A stretch of 64,000 bases of DNA from Arthrobacter zhangbolii (GCF_022869865.1 NZ_CP094984.1:1922001-1986000), one strand, 5' to 3'; counted from the first letter of the stretch, positions 24,540-34,275 are shown. Translations and numbers: made by a program. The notes: a model not told the origin generated them from the sequence alone.

Positions 24540-26225
24540 ATGAGTGTTCCCTCTGCTACGCCGTACCAGGCCAAGACCCGTCTTGGCCGCATCACGAACT
24601 TCGTTGACTCCCGGGTTAGCGGTTCGGCCATGGTCAAGGAGTTCGGCCGCAAGGTCTTTCCCGACCACTGGTCCTTTATGTTCGGTGAAGTTGCACTGTA
24701 CTGCTTCGTCATCCTGCTGCTCACCGGTACGTTCCTGACGTTCTTCTTCGATCCGTCCATGGCGGAAACGCATTACGCAGGCAGCTACGTGCCGCTGCGC
24801 GGCGTGGAGATGTCAGTGGCCTATGAATCCTCCCTGAACATCTCCTTCGATGTCCGCGGCGGCCTCTTTATGCGCCAGGTACACCACTGGTCCGCACTGC
24901 TCTTCGTAGCGGCGGTCTCCGTGCACATGCTGCGCGTGTTCTTCACCGGCGCCTTCCGCAAGCCCCGCGAACTCAACTGGGTGGTGGGCGGTACGCTGCT
25001 CATCCTCTCCCTCGCCGCCGGCTTCACCGGCTACTCCCTCCCCGATGACCTGCTCTCCGGTAACGGCCTGCGCATCATCGACGGCGTGATCAAGTCGGTT
25101 CCCGTGGTGGGCACCTACATCAGCTTCTTCCTCTTCGGCGGTGAATTCCCCGGAACCGCGATTATCGGCCGTCTGTACGTGCTGCATATCCTCCTGGTTC
25201 CCGCGCTGATCCTGCTGATGATCGCCCTGCACCTGTTTATGGTTGTCATTCACAAGCACACCCAGTTCCGCGGCCCCGGCCGTACGAACAACAACGTGGT
25301 CGGCTACCCTGTCGGCCCCGTCTACGCAGCCAAGGCCGGTGGATTCTTCTTCATCGTCTTCGGCGTGATTGCCATCATCGCGGGCCTGTTCACGATCAAC
25401 CCGATCTGGAACTACGGTCCCTATGACCCGTCGCCTGTGTCTGCCGGTACCCAGCCTGACTGGTACATCGGCTGGGTTGACGGTGCGCTGCGCCTGATGC
25501 CAGGGTTCCTGGGTGCGTTCCCCTTCGAATGGGTTATCCCGTTCCCCTGGGGCGATAACACCCTGGTCCTGAACGTCCTGCTCCCGGCCCTGGTGCCGGC
25601 AGGCCTGGTCTTCACCCTGCTGTTCGCATGGCCGTGGATCGAAGCCTGGCTCACCAAGGACTACCGGACACACAACCTGCTTGACCGCCCGCGAAACGCA
25701 CCGTTCCGTACGGCAGTCGGCGTTGCCGGCATCACGTTCTACAGCGTTATGTGGGCTGCAGCCAGCTCCGACCTCATCGCCACGCACTTCCATGTCTCGC
25801 TCAACGATGTGACCTACTGGCTCCGTGTCCTGTTCTTCCTCGGTCCGGTACTGGCATTCATCATTACCCGCCGCATTGCCCTGGCACTGCAGCGCAAGGA
25901 CCGTGAGATTGTGCTCCACGGTGTGGAAAGCGGACGCATTGTCCGGCTGCCGCACGGTGAGTACATCGAGGTGCACGAGCCGCTGGACGAGTACAAGCGC
26001 TACCGCCTGGTGGACTTCGAGTCCTACAAGGCACTGCCGGCCCAGCCGGATGCCAACGGCAAGATCTCCCGCAAGGAAAAGCGCCGTGCGAAGATCTCCC
26101 GCTTCTTCTTCGAAGACCGTGTCGCCCCGGTGACGCCGTCCGAGCTGGAGAACGCACATCACCACGAGTCGCCTGCCGAGGTTGAGGCCAAGGCCGACGA
26201 CCAGGCATCGATCGAACAGCACTGA
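24540..26225 (+). CDS. qcrB: Cytochrome b subunit of the bcc complex
   Basis: 561 residues, longer than standard cytochrome b because of a charged C-terminal extension (after about residue 445) usual in actinobacteria. Eight or more membrane helices are visible. Heme-b histidines lie in RQVHHWSALLFVAAVSVHML and in LHIL/ALHLFMVVIH; the quinol-site PPW equivalent is seen around NPIWNYGPYDPSPV. It oxidises menaquinol. A 17-bp perfect hairpin downstream ends the operon. Confidence 0.95.
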   Translation: MSVPSATPYQAKTRLGRITNFVDSRVSGSAMVKEFGRKVFPDHWSFMFGEVALYCFVILLLTGTFLTFFFDPSMAETHYAGSYVPLRGVEMSVAYESSLNISFDVRGGLFMRQVHHWSALLFVAAVSVHMLRVFFTGAFRKPRELNWVVGGTLLILSLAAGFTGYSLPDDLLSGNGLRIIDGVIKSVPVVGTYISFFLFGGEFPGTAIIGRLYVLHILLVPALILLMIALHLFMVVIHKHTQFRGPGRTNNNVVGYPVGPVYAAKAGGFFFIVFGVIAIIAGLFTINPIWNYGPYDPSPVSAGTQPDWYIGWVDGALRLMPGFLGAFPFEWVIPFPWGDNTLVLNVLLPALVPAGLVFTLLFAWPWIEAWLTKDYRTHNLLDRPRNAPFRTAVGVAGITFYSVMWAAASSDLIATHFHVSLNDVTYWLRVLFFLGPVLAFIITRRIALALQRKDREIVLHGVESGRIVRLPHGEYIEVHEPLDEYKRYRLVDFESYKALPAQPDANGKISRKEKRRAKISRFFFEDRVAPVTPSELENAHHHESPAEVEAKADDQASIEQH

Positions 26226-26253
26226 TCCAGCCGTAAGGCGTATCAGCACCAAA

Positions 26254-26296
26254 GGGAAGGGCCCGACCGGATCATCCGGTCGGGCCCTTCCCTTGT
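26254..26296 (+). terminator. Terminator of the ctaE-qcrCAB operon
   Basis: A perfect 17-bp stem (26254-26270 with 26276-26292) has a five-base ATCAT loop and is followed by TTGTCTGTTT. It lies 28 bases past the qcrB stop and may also stop the convergent gene on the minus strand. Confidence 0.9.
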
Positions 26297-26329
26297 CTGT
26301 TTCCGGCTACGTACCGGTGCCGCGGCCGG

Positions 26330-26887
26330 CTAGGCCAGCGTAAAAGGCTGCTTGGCGGGCAGTGGGTGGCGCTTACGCAGCGCCCCTAGGTCGGTCACCG
26401 GGGCGGACCCGATGGAGAGCTTGGTAAAGTCCAGCAGCGGATCGCGCAGCACCACTTTGAGCCCGGCCACCGCAAGCTTGACGTCCGGCACCAGGCAATA
26501 GATGTTCAGTTTCCGCGGTGCGAACTCGGTGTGGTCCACCTCCCCCAGCCCTCGCCACAGGAAGTAGGACGAGATGGCCTGGGTGGCCTTGTGCTCCAGG
26601 TAGCGGTCCCGTTCCGTGCCGGAGACGGTCTTGAGAGCGTACTGGGCGATAACCCAGTGCTGCTCGTCCGGTTCCAGCTCGGAGTAGCCGTCTTCCGCCG
26701 AGGCCACGGCGAAGGCATGGAGCAGGCCCTCCGCCGCCTCCGGAGCCACCTGCTGGACCTTCGCTGAGCCTTCATGGCCCACCGGGCCCGAGGTCAGCAT
26801 CAGCTGCCCCTCGTCCTCCTCGTAGAGGGCCTCGCGGAAGTGCAGCACCCCTGCTTCATCGCGCTTATACATCCGGATGGTGATCAT
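26330..26887 (-). CDS. Protein of unknown function
   Basis: 185 residues, not recognised. It opens MITIRMYKRDEAGVLHFREA, followed by a mixed alpha-beta region with SGPVGHEGSAKVQQV and a helical part (AAEGLLHAFAVASAEDGYSE). A tyrosine- and tryptophan-rich segment (HWVIAQYALK, AISSYFLWRG) follows, and a beta region (KLNIYCLVPDVKLAVAGLKV) closes it. Composition suggests a soluble cytoplasmic protein. The frame has normal high-GC third positions, supporting a real gene. ATG 26887 has GAGG 11 bases upstream. It follows the gntR gene by 130 bases on the same strand, so the regulator may affect it. Confidence 0.7.
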   Translation of the reverse strand: MITIRMYKRDEAGVLHFREALYEEDEGQLMLTSGPVGHEGSAKVQQVAPEAAEGLLHAFAVASAEDGYSELEPDEQHWVIAQYALKTVSGTERDRYLEHKATQAISSYFLWRGLGEVDHTEFAPRKLNIYCLVPDVKLAVAGLKVVLRDPLLDFTKLSIGSAPVTDLGALRKRHPLPAKQPFTLA

Positions 26888-27017
26888 GATTTTCTGTCCT
26901 CTTCGTGCTGGGGGTGTGGTGCCGGCCGCGGTATGGCCGCTGTGGCCGGCTGGCCGCCAGGGCCGGGAAGGCGGCTGGCTGGCTATCGAAGGAAATTGGC
27001 TGGCCGGGGGCCGGCGG

Positions 27018-27815
27018 CTAGGAACCGGGATGCCGGCGCGGGTGATACGAACGCGGTGTGCGGACGCCCGGGCGCTGGAGCGGCACCCACAGTTTGTACC
27101 GGTCCGCCCGGTAGTAGGACACGGAGTAGTCCACCATCGACCGCGAGACATAGGCATGCCGTTGGATCTTCAGCACGGGTGCACCGAGTTCCACGTTGAG
27201 GAGCCGCCCAATTGACGCGGATGCTGCGGTTGCCTCGATGGTGTCCTCACCCCATTCCATCACCAGGCCGTACCGTTCACTCAGCACGTTGTACAAGGAC
27301 GTCGGCGGATCCTCCTCGAGGATTCCCGGCACATAGTGTGCCGGGATGAAGTTCTCGTCAACGCTCATGGGTTCACCGTCTGCGAGGAGCTGGCGGCGAA
27401 AGCGCACCACGGGCTGTCCGGGATCGATCTGCAGCTCCCTGGCCACCAGCGGGGATGCGCCCACCTGCTCGAAGCTGAGGACATGTGCATCGGGCACCAT
27501 CCCCCGCCTGTGCATTTCTTCGGAGTAGGAGGTCAGCTGGACCTGGAGGTCCATTTTGGGGCGTGCAACGAACGTGCCCAGGCCAACCACCCGTTCCAGG
27601 ACGCCGTCGGCGACTAGGGCGTCCACGGCCTGCCGGATGGTCATGCGGGCCACGGCGAAGTGTTCGGAGAGTTCCCGTTCGGATGGAATGACATCGCCCG
27701 CCCGGGCGTGCGTTTCCACGAAGCGGCGGAGGATACCCTGCAGCTGGACGTGCTTGGCAACTCCCGTGCCGGTATCTATGCCTTCGCTGAGCAGGCGGAG
27801 CCGATGGCTGTTCAC
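27018..27815 (-). CDS. GntR family regulator, HutC/UTRA type
   Basis: 265 residues. The winged helix-turn-helix is IPSERELSEHFAVARMTIRQ to VADGVLERVVGLGTFVARP (about residues 43-86). The UTRA ligand-binding domain follows, with ARELQIDPGQPVVRFRRQLL, the usual MSVDENFIPAHYVPG and SYYRADRYKLWV at the end. Members sense sugars, amino sugars or amino acids. No clear target gene is adjacent; the unknown gene 130 bases downstream is the nearest candidate. The start is GTG 27815. Confidence 0.9.
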   Translation of the reverse strand: MNSHRLRLLSEGIDTGTGVAKHVQLQGILRRFVETHARAGDVIPSERELSEHFAVARMTIRQAVDALVADGVLERVVGLGTFVARPKMDLQVQLTSYSEEMHRRGMVPDAHVLSFEQVGASPLVARELQIDPGQPVVRFRRQLLADGEPMSVDENFIPAHYVPGILEEDPPTSLYNVLSERYGLVMEWGEDTIEATAASASIGRLLNVELGAPVLKIQRHAYVSRSMVDYSVSYYRADRYKLWVPLQRPGVRTPRSYHPRRHPGS

Positions 27816-27962
27816 AGTAGAGTTCCCGTGCCGGGCCTTGTTCCGATTCGTTGCATTCTGTTGCTTCGCCCCTTCCGCCGGGAAAACCAGTGCCGTCTAA
27901 GAATACCGGCATCGCCGGGGCACATCCCGCCGGGCGCCGGGACCCGGACATGCCGCAGGTAC

Positions 27963-28898
27963 TCAGCCTCCGCTGCCCTGCAGCGCCTGCAGGAAACGTT
28001 TCATGGGGCCTTCCACGTTCCACTGTGCTGCCAGTGCTTCCAACCGCGCCCTGTCCTCCCCTGCCGGCGCCTGCAGGCGTGCACCGGCGTCGTTGAGTGA
28101 AGGAACGGCAACGTCCCGCGCCACCCGGACAACTTTCGGTGCGGCGGCGAGGTAGTCACGGGCTGCGCTGAGCCGGGCCCGGACCGGGGCGGATACCGGG
28201 CTGTCCGGATCCTCGGCGGCCGCCAGGAGGGCCTGCAGCGTGCCGTAATCGCCCAACAGCGCGGCTGCCGTCTTCTCCCCGATCCCGGCTACCCCCGGCA
28301 GTCCGTCGGACGGGTCTCCGCGCAGGGTGGCGTAGTCGGCATATTGGCCCGGAAGGACGCGGTATTTGGCCACCACCGCTTTTTCGTCCAGGACGGCGAG
28401 GTTCTTCATCCCCCGTGCGGTGTAGAGCACGCGGACCTCCCGGGCGTCATCGATCAGCTGAAACAGGTCCCGGTCCCCCGTGACCACGTCTGCCGGCATT
28501 TCGGCGGTTGCCGCGTAAGTTCCAATGACATCGTCGGCCTCATATCCGTCCCGGCCCACAACGGCGATCCCTGATGTGGACAGGACCTCCCGGATCAGGG
28601 GTATTTGGGCGGTTAGTCCGGCGGGCACCTCCTCAGCGCCGCTAGGACCGGCGGCCGACAGCCGGTGCTCCTTGTAGGTGGGAATAAGCTCCACCCGCCA
28701 CGCCGGGCGCCAGTCATTGTCCCAGCAGGCCACCAGATGGGTGGGGCGGAACTCGGCCACGAGCCGCGCGATCATGTCCAGCAGGCCACGGAGGGCGTTC
28801 ACGGGTGTGCCGTCGTCGCGCCGGATGGTATCCGGGATGCCGTGAAAGGCGCGGAAGTAGAGGGAGGCAGTATCGAGCAACATAAGGCGCTGGGGCAT
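27963..28898 (-). CDS. 5'-3' exonuclease (PolA N-terminal-like, stand-alone)
   Basis: 311 residues with the FEN-like nuclease fold. The N-terminal metal site is LLDTASLYFRAFHG; the central acidic motif is GYEADDVIGTYA and VTGDRDLFQLI, and the helix-hairpin-helix is GDPSDGLPGVAGIGEKTAAALL. The polymerase domain of PolA is absent, so this is the separate flap-nuclease/exonuclease form of actinobacteria, acting in RNA-primer removal or repair. The start is leaderless, with TAGGGT six bases before ATG. Confidence 0.92.
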   Translation of the reverse strand: MPQRLMLLDTASLYFRAFHGIPDTIRRDDGTPVNALRGLLDMIARLVAEFRPTHLVACWDNDWRPAWRVELIPTYKEHRLSAAGPSGAEEVPAGLTAQIPLIREVLSTSGIAVVGRDGYEADDVIGTYAATAEMPADVVTGDRDLFQLIDDAREVRVLYTARGMKNLAVLDEKAVVAKYRVLPGQYADYATLRGDPSDGLPGVAGIGEKTAAALLGDYGTLQALLAAAEDPDSPVSAPVRARLSAARDYLAAAPKVVRVARDVAVPSLNDAGARLQAPAGEDRARLEALAAQWNVEGPMKRFLQALQGSGG

Positions 28899-28904
28899 AG
28901 CAGC

Positions 28905-28910
28905 ACCCTA
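28905..28910 (-). promoter_or_regulatory. -10 element of the exonuclease gene (leaderless)
   Basis: TAGGGT on the minus strand lies six bases before ATG 28898; no ribosome site is present. Confidence 0.55.
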
Positions 28911-28955
28911 CACACTGCACTCCCCCCGCGTGCGGCTGCGCCCTGCAAACGCACG

Positions 28956-28991
28956 AAAAAGAAGGACCCGCAGTTACCTGCAGGTCCTTCT
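28956..28991 (-). terminator. Terminator of the ctaC-ctaD-ctaF operon
   Basis: AGAAGGACC with GCAG pairs with CTGC and GGTCCTTCT around a TTAC loop (28960-28991, one mismatched pair). Five U follow on the minus strand (28956-28960). It lies 28 bases after the ctaF stop. Confidence 0.88.
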
Positions 28992-29019
28992 CTTTACTGG
29001 CTAAGCGTTGCCGCTTGTC

Positions 29020-29421
29020 CTAGTGTGCGTGGTTTCCGCGGCTGTATTCGAAGACCCAGCCGACCAAGGCGATGATGGCCATGCCCATACCGATGTACAG
29101 GATCCACCAGCCCACTGCCATGCCGAGGAATCCGGTGGCTGCGGCGGCACCGAGCAGCAGCGGCCACCAGCTCCAGGGGCTGAAGAAGCCCTGTTCGCCG
29201 GAGCCTTCATGGATTTCGGCATCCAGCCGGTCCTCGGGACGGGGTCCGACGCGCTTGCCGGTGAAGCCGATGTAGAAGGCGATCATGCCGGACATGCCTG
29301 CGGTCAGGAAGAGCGCGAGGTAACCTACGGGCTCCATCCATTCCACCAGGTAGCCGTAGACCACACCGACCACCAGGAAGAACGGCGTCATGTAAGCGAA
29401 GAGCTTAGTCTCTACTTTCAT
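29020..29421 (-). CDS. ctaF: Cytochrome c oxidase subunit IV (actinobacterial CtaF)
   Basis: 133 residues with four hydrophobic segments: [60 protein letters not shown] and [21 protein letters not shown] short soluble part holds [20 protein letters not shown], typical of actinobacterial subunit IV. It is a structural subunit of aa3 oxidase. Its start overlaps the ctaD stop by four bases (ATGA), so the two are coupled. Confidence 0.93.
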   Translation of the reverse strand: MKVETKLFAYMTPFFLVVGVVYGYLVEWMEPVGYLALFLTAGMSGMIAFYIGFTGKRVGPRPEDRLDAEIHEGSGEQGFFSPWSWWPLLLGAAAATGFLGMAVGWWILYIGMGMAIIALVGWVFEYSRGNHAH

Positions 29422-31145
29422 TTGACCTTTTCCTCCCGGTCGCCGGGGCCGAAGACCTTGGCTGCGGCTGATTCGTCAGTTACGTGCTGCTGCAGTTCCG
29501 GATGGTGCAGGTCCAGTGCCGGACGCTCCGAGCGGATACGGGGCAGCGAGGTGAAGTTGTGGCGCGGCGGCGGGCAGGACGTAGCCCACTCGAGCGATCC
29601 GCCGAAGCCCCACGGGTCATCCACTTCCACCTTCTTGCCGTGGCGCCAGGTGATGTACACGTTCCAGAAGAACGGGATCATCGAGGCAGCCAGGACAAAG
29701 GAGGCAATGGTGGAGAACTGGTTCATTGCGGTGAAGTTATCCTCCACCAGGTAGTCCGCGTAGCGGCGCGGCATGCCCAGCACACCGAGCCAGTGCTGGA
29801 TCAGGAAGGTGCCGTGGAAGCCGACGAACAGGAGCCAGAAGTGAATCTTGCCCAGGCGTTCGTTGAGCATCTTGCCGGTCCACTTGGGCCACCAGAAGTA
29901 GAAGCCGGCGAACATTGCGAAGACCACGGTTCCGAAGATCACGTAGTGGAAGTGCGCCACCACGAAGTAGGTGTCCGAAACGTGGAAGTCCAGCGGCGGT
30001 GCCGAGAGGATGATGCCGGTCAGGCCGCCGAAGAGGAAGGTAATCAGGAAGCCGATGCTCCAGAGCATGGGGGTCTCAAACGTAATCGAGCCCCGCCACA
30101 TGGTGCCGATCCAGTTGAAGAACTTCACGCCGGTGGGCACCGCAATCAGCATGGTCATGAAGGCGAAGAACGGCAGCATAACAGCACCGGTGACGTACAT
30201 GTGGTGTGCCCACACGGTCACGGAGAGTGCGGCAATGGCGATGGTCGCGTAGACCAGGCCCTTGTAGCCGAAGATCGGCTTGCGGCTGAAGACCGGGAAG
30301 ATTTCCGAGACGATGCCGAAGAACGGCAGCGCGATGATGTACACCTCGGGGTGGCCGAAGAACCAGAACAGGTGCTGCCACAGGATGGCACCGCCGCGTT
30401 CGGGGTCGAAGATCATTGCGCCGAACCGCCGGTCCGCACCAAGGGCGAACAGTGCAGCAGCCAGGGGCGGGAACGCCATGAGCACCAGGATGGCGGTGAC
30501 CAGGGTGTTCCAGGTGAAGATCGGCATACGCCACATGGTCATGCCCGGGGCACGCATGCAGATGATGGTGGTGATGAAGTTGACCGCACCCAGGATGGTG
30601 CCGAAGCCGGAGAGCGCCAGGCCGAAGACCCAGAGGTCACCGCCGACACCCGGCGAGAACGTGGTGTTCGACAGTGGCGCGTAAGCGAACCAGCCGAAGG
30701 ACGCAGCGCCCTGAGGGGTGATGAAGCCGGCCACCGCGATGGTGCTGCCGAAGAGGAAGAACCAGAACGCCAGGGCATTCAGACGCGGGAAGGCAACGTC
30801 CGGCGCACCGATCTGGAGGGGCATGATGACGTTGGCAAACCCGGAGAACAGCGGGGTGGCGAACATCAGCAGCATCACGGTGCCGTGCATCGTGAACAGC
30901 TGGTTGTACTGTTCCTTGGTCTGCAGGATCTGCATACCGGGTTCAAACAGCTCCGCGCGGATGACCAGTGCCATCACGCCTGCGAGGCAGAAGAAAATGA
31001 ATGAGGCAATCAGGTACATGTACCCGATCGTCTTGTGGTCAGTGGAGGTGATCCAGTTGACGACAATGCGTCCCTTGGAGACGGGTACTACGCGTGGTGC
31101 AACCTTGGTGCCGGAATCTTCCGAAGTGTATTCGAGAGTAGTCAT
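29418..31145 (-). CDS. ctaD: Cytochrome c oxidase subunit I
   Basis: 575 residues with twelve membrane helices. Heme a/a3 and CuB ligands are in [29 protein letters not shown] (His-Pro-Glu-Val-Tyr cross-link motif), [10 protein letters not shown] and [10 protein letters not shown]. It is the catalytic core for oxygen reduction and proton pumping. ATG with an AGGAGG site. It lies ten bases downstream of ctaC and overlaps ctaF. Confidence 0.97.
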   Translation of the reverse strand: MTTLEYTSEDSGTKVAPRVVPVSKGRIVVNWITSTDHKTIGYMYLIASFIFFCLAGVMALVIRAELFEPGMQILQTKEQYNQLFTMHGTVMLLMFATPLFSGFANVIMPLQIGAPDVAFPRLNALAFWFFLFGSTIAVAGFITPQGAASFGWFAYAPLSNTTFSPGVGGDLWVFGLALSGFGTILGAVNFITTIICMRAPGMTMWRMPIFTWNTLVTAILVLMAFPPLAAALFALGADRRFGAMIFDPERGGAILWQHLFWFFGHPEVYIIALPFFGIVSEIFPVFSRKPIFGYKGLVYATIAIAALSVTVWAHHMYVTGAVMLPFFAFMTMLIAVPTGVKFFNWIGTMWRGSITFETPMLWSIGFLITFLFGGLTGIILSAPPLDFHVSDTYFVVAHFHYVIFGTVVFAMFAGFYFWWPKWTGKMLNERLGKIHFWLLFVGFHGTFLIQHWLGVLGMPRRYADYLVEDNFTAMNQFSTIASFVLAASMIPFFWNVYITWRHGKKVEVDDPWGFGGSLEWATSCPPPRHNFTSLPRIRSERPALDLHHPELQQHVTDESAAAKVFGPGDREEKVK

Positions 31146-31154
31146 AGCGTCCTC

Positions 31155-32012
31155 CTACCTCCTTACTTCGCTTGATTCTGAGTTGTACATACGGTCGTAC
31201 TCGCCCGTGACCTGTCCGTCGGGCAGACCGGCTACGTATTCGTTGTAATCGTCTTCCGAGACCACGTCGACGTTGAAGAGCATTTCGGAGTGGTACTCGC
31301 CGCAGAGCTCGGCGCACTTGCCGTCGAAGGTTCCGATCTTGCCGGTTTCGAGTGTGATGTAGTTCGTGCGGCCGGGGTAGACGTCCATCTTCTGCAGGAA
31401 GGCAGGCACCCAGAAGGAGTGCTGCACGTCGCGGGTGTTCAGCTGCAGTTCGATTGTCTTGTCAACGGGCAGTACCAGCGTCGGGAACTTGTCCTGCGTG
31501 ACTTCCTGGCCGTCGAGGTTTACCTGGACGCCCTGGCTGTACTTGTCTTCGTTGACGTAGTTGAAGTCCCAGGACCATTGCTTGGCGCGGACGTCAATGA
31601 CGACCTTGTCCGGATCATCGCTGCGCTCGTTGAGCGCCTGGATGTCCTGGTTGGTGAAGTAGAACAACACCAGGACCATAAACAGCGGGATCACCGTGTA
31701 GAAGATTTCCAGCGGCAGGTTGTAGCTGAGCTGGCGGGGGTAGCCCGTCTCATTCTTCCGGCGGCGGTAGGCAACCATGCACCACAGCAGAAGCGCCCAG
31801 GTAAGGACACCTACTGCCAGTGCGGCGATCCATGAGTTGACCCAAAGGTCCATGATGCGGCCGGTGTGGTTAGTGGTGTCGCGGTCCGTAGGCAGCCAGC
31901 CCTTCTGGACATCCGATGTACACCCCGATAAAAACAACGCGCCGGCCGACGTTACGGCTGAGATCTTTAAGATCCTGGCGCGTCGGCTGCTGGTTCGGTC
32001 CTGCGAACTCAC
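31155..32012 (-). CDS. ctaC: Cytochrome c oxidase subunit II
   Basis: 285 residues. The signal peptide ends in the lipobox LSGC (Cys31), so it is a lipoprotein. Two membrane helices (about 57-81 and 102-120) are followed by the cupredoxin domain. The CuA ligands are all present: His198, Cys233, Glu235, Cys237, His241 and Met244 in CAELCGEYHSEM. It receives electrons from the bcc-bound cytochrome c. GTG start with a GAGGAAGGG site. Confidence 0.96.
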   Translation of the reverse strand: MSSQDRTSSRRARILKISAVTSAGALFLSGCTSDVQKGWLPTDRDTTNHTGRIMDLWVNSWIAALAVGVLTWALLLWCMVAYRRRKNETGYPRQLSYNLPLEIFYTVIPLFMVLVLFYFTNQDIQALNERSDDPDKVVIDVRAKQWSWDFNYVNEDKYSQGVQVNLDGQEVTQDKFPTLVLPVDKTIELQLNTRDVQHSFWVPAFLQKMDVYPGRTNYITLETGKIGTFDGKCAELCGEYHSEMLFNVDVVSEDDYNEYVAGLPDGQVTGEYDRMYNSESSEVRR

Positions 32013-32118
32013 AGACGGCCCTTCCTCTTGTTGCGTGCAAGTGCTGTCCGGCCGGAGACAAAAAAGTTCCCGGCTGCGGACATTAGTTTTACTACTACGT
32101 GTAGAGCTTACCCGTACG

Positions 32119-32146
32119 GGCGGCGATCCAGTGACAGATCGCCGCC
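32119..32146. repeat. Perfect inverted repeat between erpA and ctaC
   Basis: GGCGGCGATC (32119-32128), eight bases, GATCGCCGCC (32137-32146). No T run follows on either strand, although an A run at 32156-32162 lies beside it (U on the minus strand, before the stem). It may be a terminator remnant of the erpA-like gene or an operator for ctaC. Confidence 0.55.
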
Positions 32147-32196
32147 GCGCCGGGCAAAAAAAGCTCTGCTGTTACGGGCCGTCAGCCTTTTGCGTC

Positions 32197-32577
32197 TTAG
32201 TGGAAGGAATCTCCACAGGCGCAGGATCCTCCGGCGTTGGGGTTGTCGATGGTGAACCCCTGCTTCGAAATGGTGTCTTCGAAGTCGATGGAAGCGCCGG
32301 AAAGGTACGGAACGCTCATCTTGTCCACAATGACCTCAACCCCGTCGAAGTCCCGGACGGCGTCGCCATCGAGGACGCGCTCGTCAAAGTACAGCTGGTA
32401 GATGAGTCCCGAGCAGCCTCCGGGCTGCACCGCCACCCGGAGGCGGAGGTCGGTACGGCCTTCCTGCTCCAGCAGGCTGCGGACCTTCTGGGCGGCCACA
32501 TCCGAGAGCAGTACTTCATGCGTGGGCAGTTCTGCCTCTGCCGCAGCGGTCTTGTTTTCGCTCGTGGAAACGCTCAT
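32197..32577 (-). CDS. erpA: A-type iron-sulfur carrier, IscA/ErpA/HesB family
   Basis: 126 residues with an N-terminal polar extension of about 20 residues and the A-type core. Three cysteine ligands are present: Cys55 in QPGGCSGLIY and Cys119/Cys121 in GGSCACG. These proteins pass [4Fe-4S] or [2Fe-2S] clusters to client enzymes. The essential respiratory ErpA role is plausible because it sits beside the oxidase genes, but the symbol is by family. Start with an AGGAAAGAG site. Confidence 0.88.
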   Translation of the reverse strand: MSVSTSENKTAAAEAELPTHEVLLSDVAAQKVRSLLEQEGRTDLRLRVAVQPGGCSGLIYQLYFDERVLDGDAVRDFDGVEVIVDKMSVPYLSGASIDFEDTISKQGFTIDNPNAGGSCACGDSFH

Positions 32578-32734
32578 AGTTTCTCTCTTTCCTCAGCTGG
32601 CCGTCCGTTCGACAGGCCGTCGCGCCTGCCGCGGACCGCGGCCAGTGTCTCAATGGTACGTCTGGTGGTCCCCATCGATCTAACAGATGCGGGGCAGGAA
32701 TCAATTCCCGCCCCGCATCCGTACGCAGGCAGTT

Positions 32735-34147
32735 CTAGCCTTGCCGGGCGCCCAGGCGGGCGAGCAGGAGCGCTTCGGCCAGGATGGCGTTGCGGAAGTC
32801 ATTCAGGTCCAGTGACTCATTGGCACTGTGCGCCCGGGAATCCGGGTCTTCCACACCGGTGATCAGGATCTGGGCTTCGGGGAACAGGTCCACCAGGTCC
32901 GCGATGAACGGAATGGAACCGCCCATTCCGGATTCCACCGGTTCCACGCCCCAGGCCCGTTCCAGGGCCCAGAGTGCTGTGCGCGCCGCACTGGCACTGG
33001 TATCGGTTGCGAACGCGTTGCCCTGCTCCCCCGGCGTGAACGTCACCTTGGCGCCGAACGGGGCGTTGGCCTGCACATGGGCCTCAATGGCCTCCATGGC
33101 TGCCTCGGGGCTCTGGCCCGGAGCGAGCCGCAGGCTGAACTTGGCCCGCGCCTTGGGCTGGATGGTGTTGGAGGACATGGCGACGGTGGGGACGTCGATG
33201 CCGATGATGGAAAGGGCTGGCTTGGTCCACAGCCGGGAGGCAATCGACCCCGTGCCGGCCAGCCGGACACCCTCGAGCACCGAGGAATCCGCACGGAAGT
33301 CCGCTTCCGGATACTCCACAGCTGCGTCATCACCGGAGACCAGGCCCTCGATGGCGACGTCGCCGGCGTCGTTGTGGAACGTGGCGATCAGCCGGGCGAG
33401 CAGCGTCGGCGCATCCAGCACCGGACCGCCGAACATGCCCGAGTGCACTGCGTGGTCCAGGACCTGGACCTCCACCGTGCCGTCCACCAGGCCGCGCAGG
33501 CTTGTGGTCAGGGCCGGAACGCCCACTTTCCAGTTGCCTGAATCGGCGACAACAATGACATCGGCGCGGAGCAGGTCCTGATAGGTCTCAAGGAAGGTGC
33601 GGAAGGTGGGCGAACCGGCTTCCTCCTCACCCTCGATAAAGAGTGTGACGCCGACCGGCGAGTCCTCCCCCAGCACGTCCGTCAGGGCCCGGAGGGCACC
33701 GATGTGGGCCATAATGCCGGCCTTGTCATCGGCAGCACCCCGGCCGTACAGGCGGCCGTTGCGCTCCTGCGCCGTAAAGGGATCGGACTCCCACAGATCG
33801 GGGTCTCCGGGCGGCTGCACGTCATGGTGGGCATACAGCAGCACCGTGGGTGCACCGTCGCGGGCGGGGCGGCGGGCGACGACGGCGGGGCCGCCGGGGG
33901 TGCCGTTGTTATCCACGCGCAGCACCTGCACATCCTCGATGCCGGCCTCACGGACGAGATCGGCGACGGCGGCGGCGCTGCGGTTGAGGTGCTCGGGGTC
34001 AAAGGAATCCCAGGCTATGCCCGGAATGCTGACCAGGGATTTGAGCTGTTCGACGGTGCGGGGGAAGTCTGCGGCCACGCTGGCGCGCAGGGAGTCTTCA
34101 TGCACGTCCGGTGACGAATCGTGCTCGGGGGCAGGGTTGGAAGTCAT
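32735..34147 (-). CDS. M20 family metallopeptidase (dipeptidase type)
   Basis: 470 residues. The catalytic order of M20 is complete: YAHHDVQPPGD (His and Asp), GRGAADDKAGIMAHIGAL, EGEEEAGSP (catalytic Glu and metal Glu), VVADSGNW, and the C-terminal DSRAHSANESLDLNDF. The dimerisation (lid) domain lies between. It probably cleaves dipeptides or modified amino acids in the cytoplasm. ATG 34147 is favoured: TAGGGT on the minus strand lies seven bases before it, giving a leaderless start; a longer frame upstream is not needed. Confidence 0.92.
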   Translation of the reverse strand: MTSNPAPEHDSSPDVHEDSLRASVAADFPRTVEQLKSLVSIPGIAWDSFDPEHLNRSAAAVADLVREAGIEDVQVLRVDNNGTPGGPAVVARRPARDGAPTVLLYAHHDVQPPGDPDLWESDPFTAQERNGRLYGRGAADDKAGIMAHIGALRALTDVLGEDSPVGVTLFIEGEEEAGSPTFRTFLETYQDLLRADVIVVADSGNWKVGVPALTTSLRGLVDGTVEVQVLDHAVHSGMFGGPVLDAPTLLARLIATFHNDAGDVAIEGLVSGDDAAVEYPEADFRADSSVLEGVRLAGTGSIASRLWTKPALSIIGIDVPTVAMSSNTIQPKARAKFSLRLAPGQSPEAAMEAIEAHVQANAPFGAKVTFTPGEQGNAFATDTSASAARTALWALERAWGVEPVESGMGGSIPFIADLVDLFPEAQILITGVEDPDSRAHSANESLDLNDFRNAILAEALLLARLGARQG

Positions 34148-34154
34148 AGCCAAA

Positions 34155-34160
34155 ACCCTA
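34155..34160 (-). promoter_or_regulatory. -10 element of the M20 peptidase gene (leaderless)
   Basis: TAGGGT on the minus strand ends seven bases before ATG 34147. Confidence 0.55.
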
Positions 34161-34275
34161 CATCCGGCCCGGGTTCGCATTGAAGTGTGCTGCCTGCCGC
34201 CGGGCGGGCAGCAGCACAGGCTTTACCCGCCGCTCCCCCGGACTGCAAACGGAGTTTCCGGCGGATCATTCGCGG

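Noticed and set aside
24813-26252. 479-residue minus-strand frame over qcrB
   Set aside because: Shadow of qcrB, very acidic and without a domain.
29484-31004. 506-residue frame antisense to ctaD
   Set aside because: ctaD is certain on the opposite strand; the frame is a GC-driven shadow rich in H, E, R and Q.
32116-32165. Hairpin and A run between erpA and ctaC as a terminator
   Set aside because: On the minus strand the U run comes before the stem, not after, so it does not fit an intrinsic terminator; kept only as an inverted repeat.
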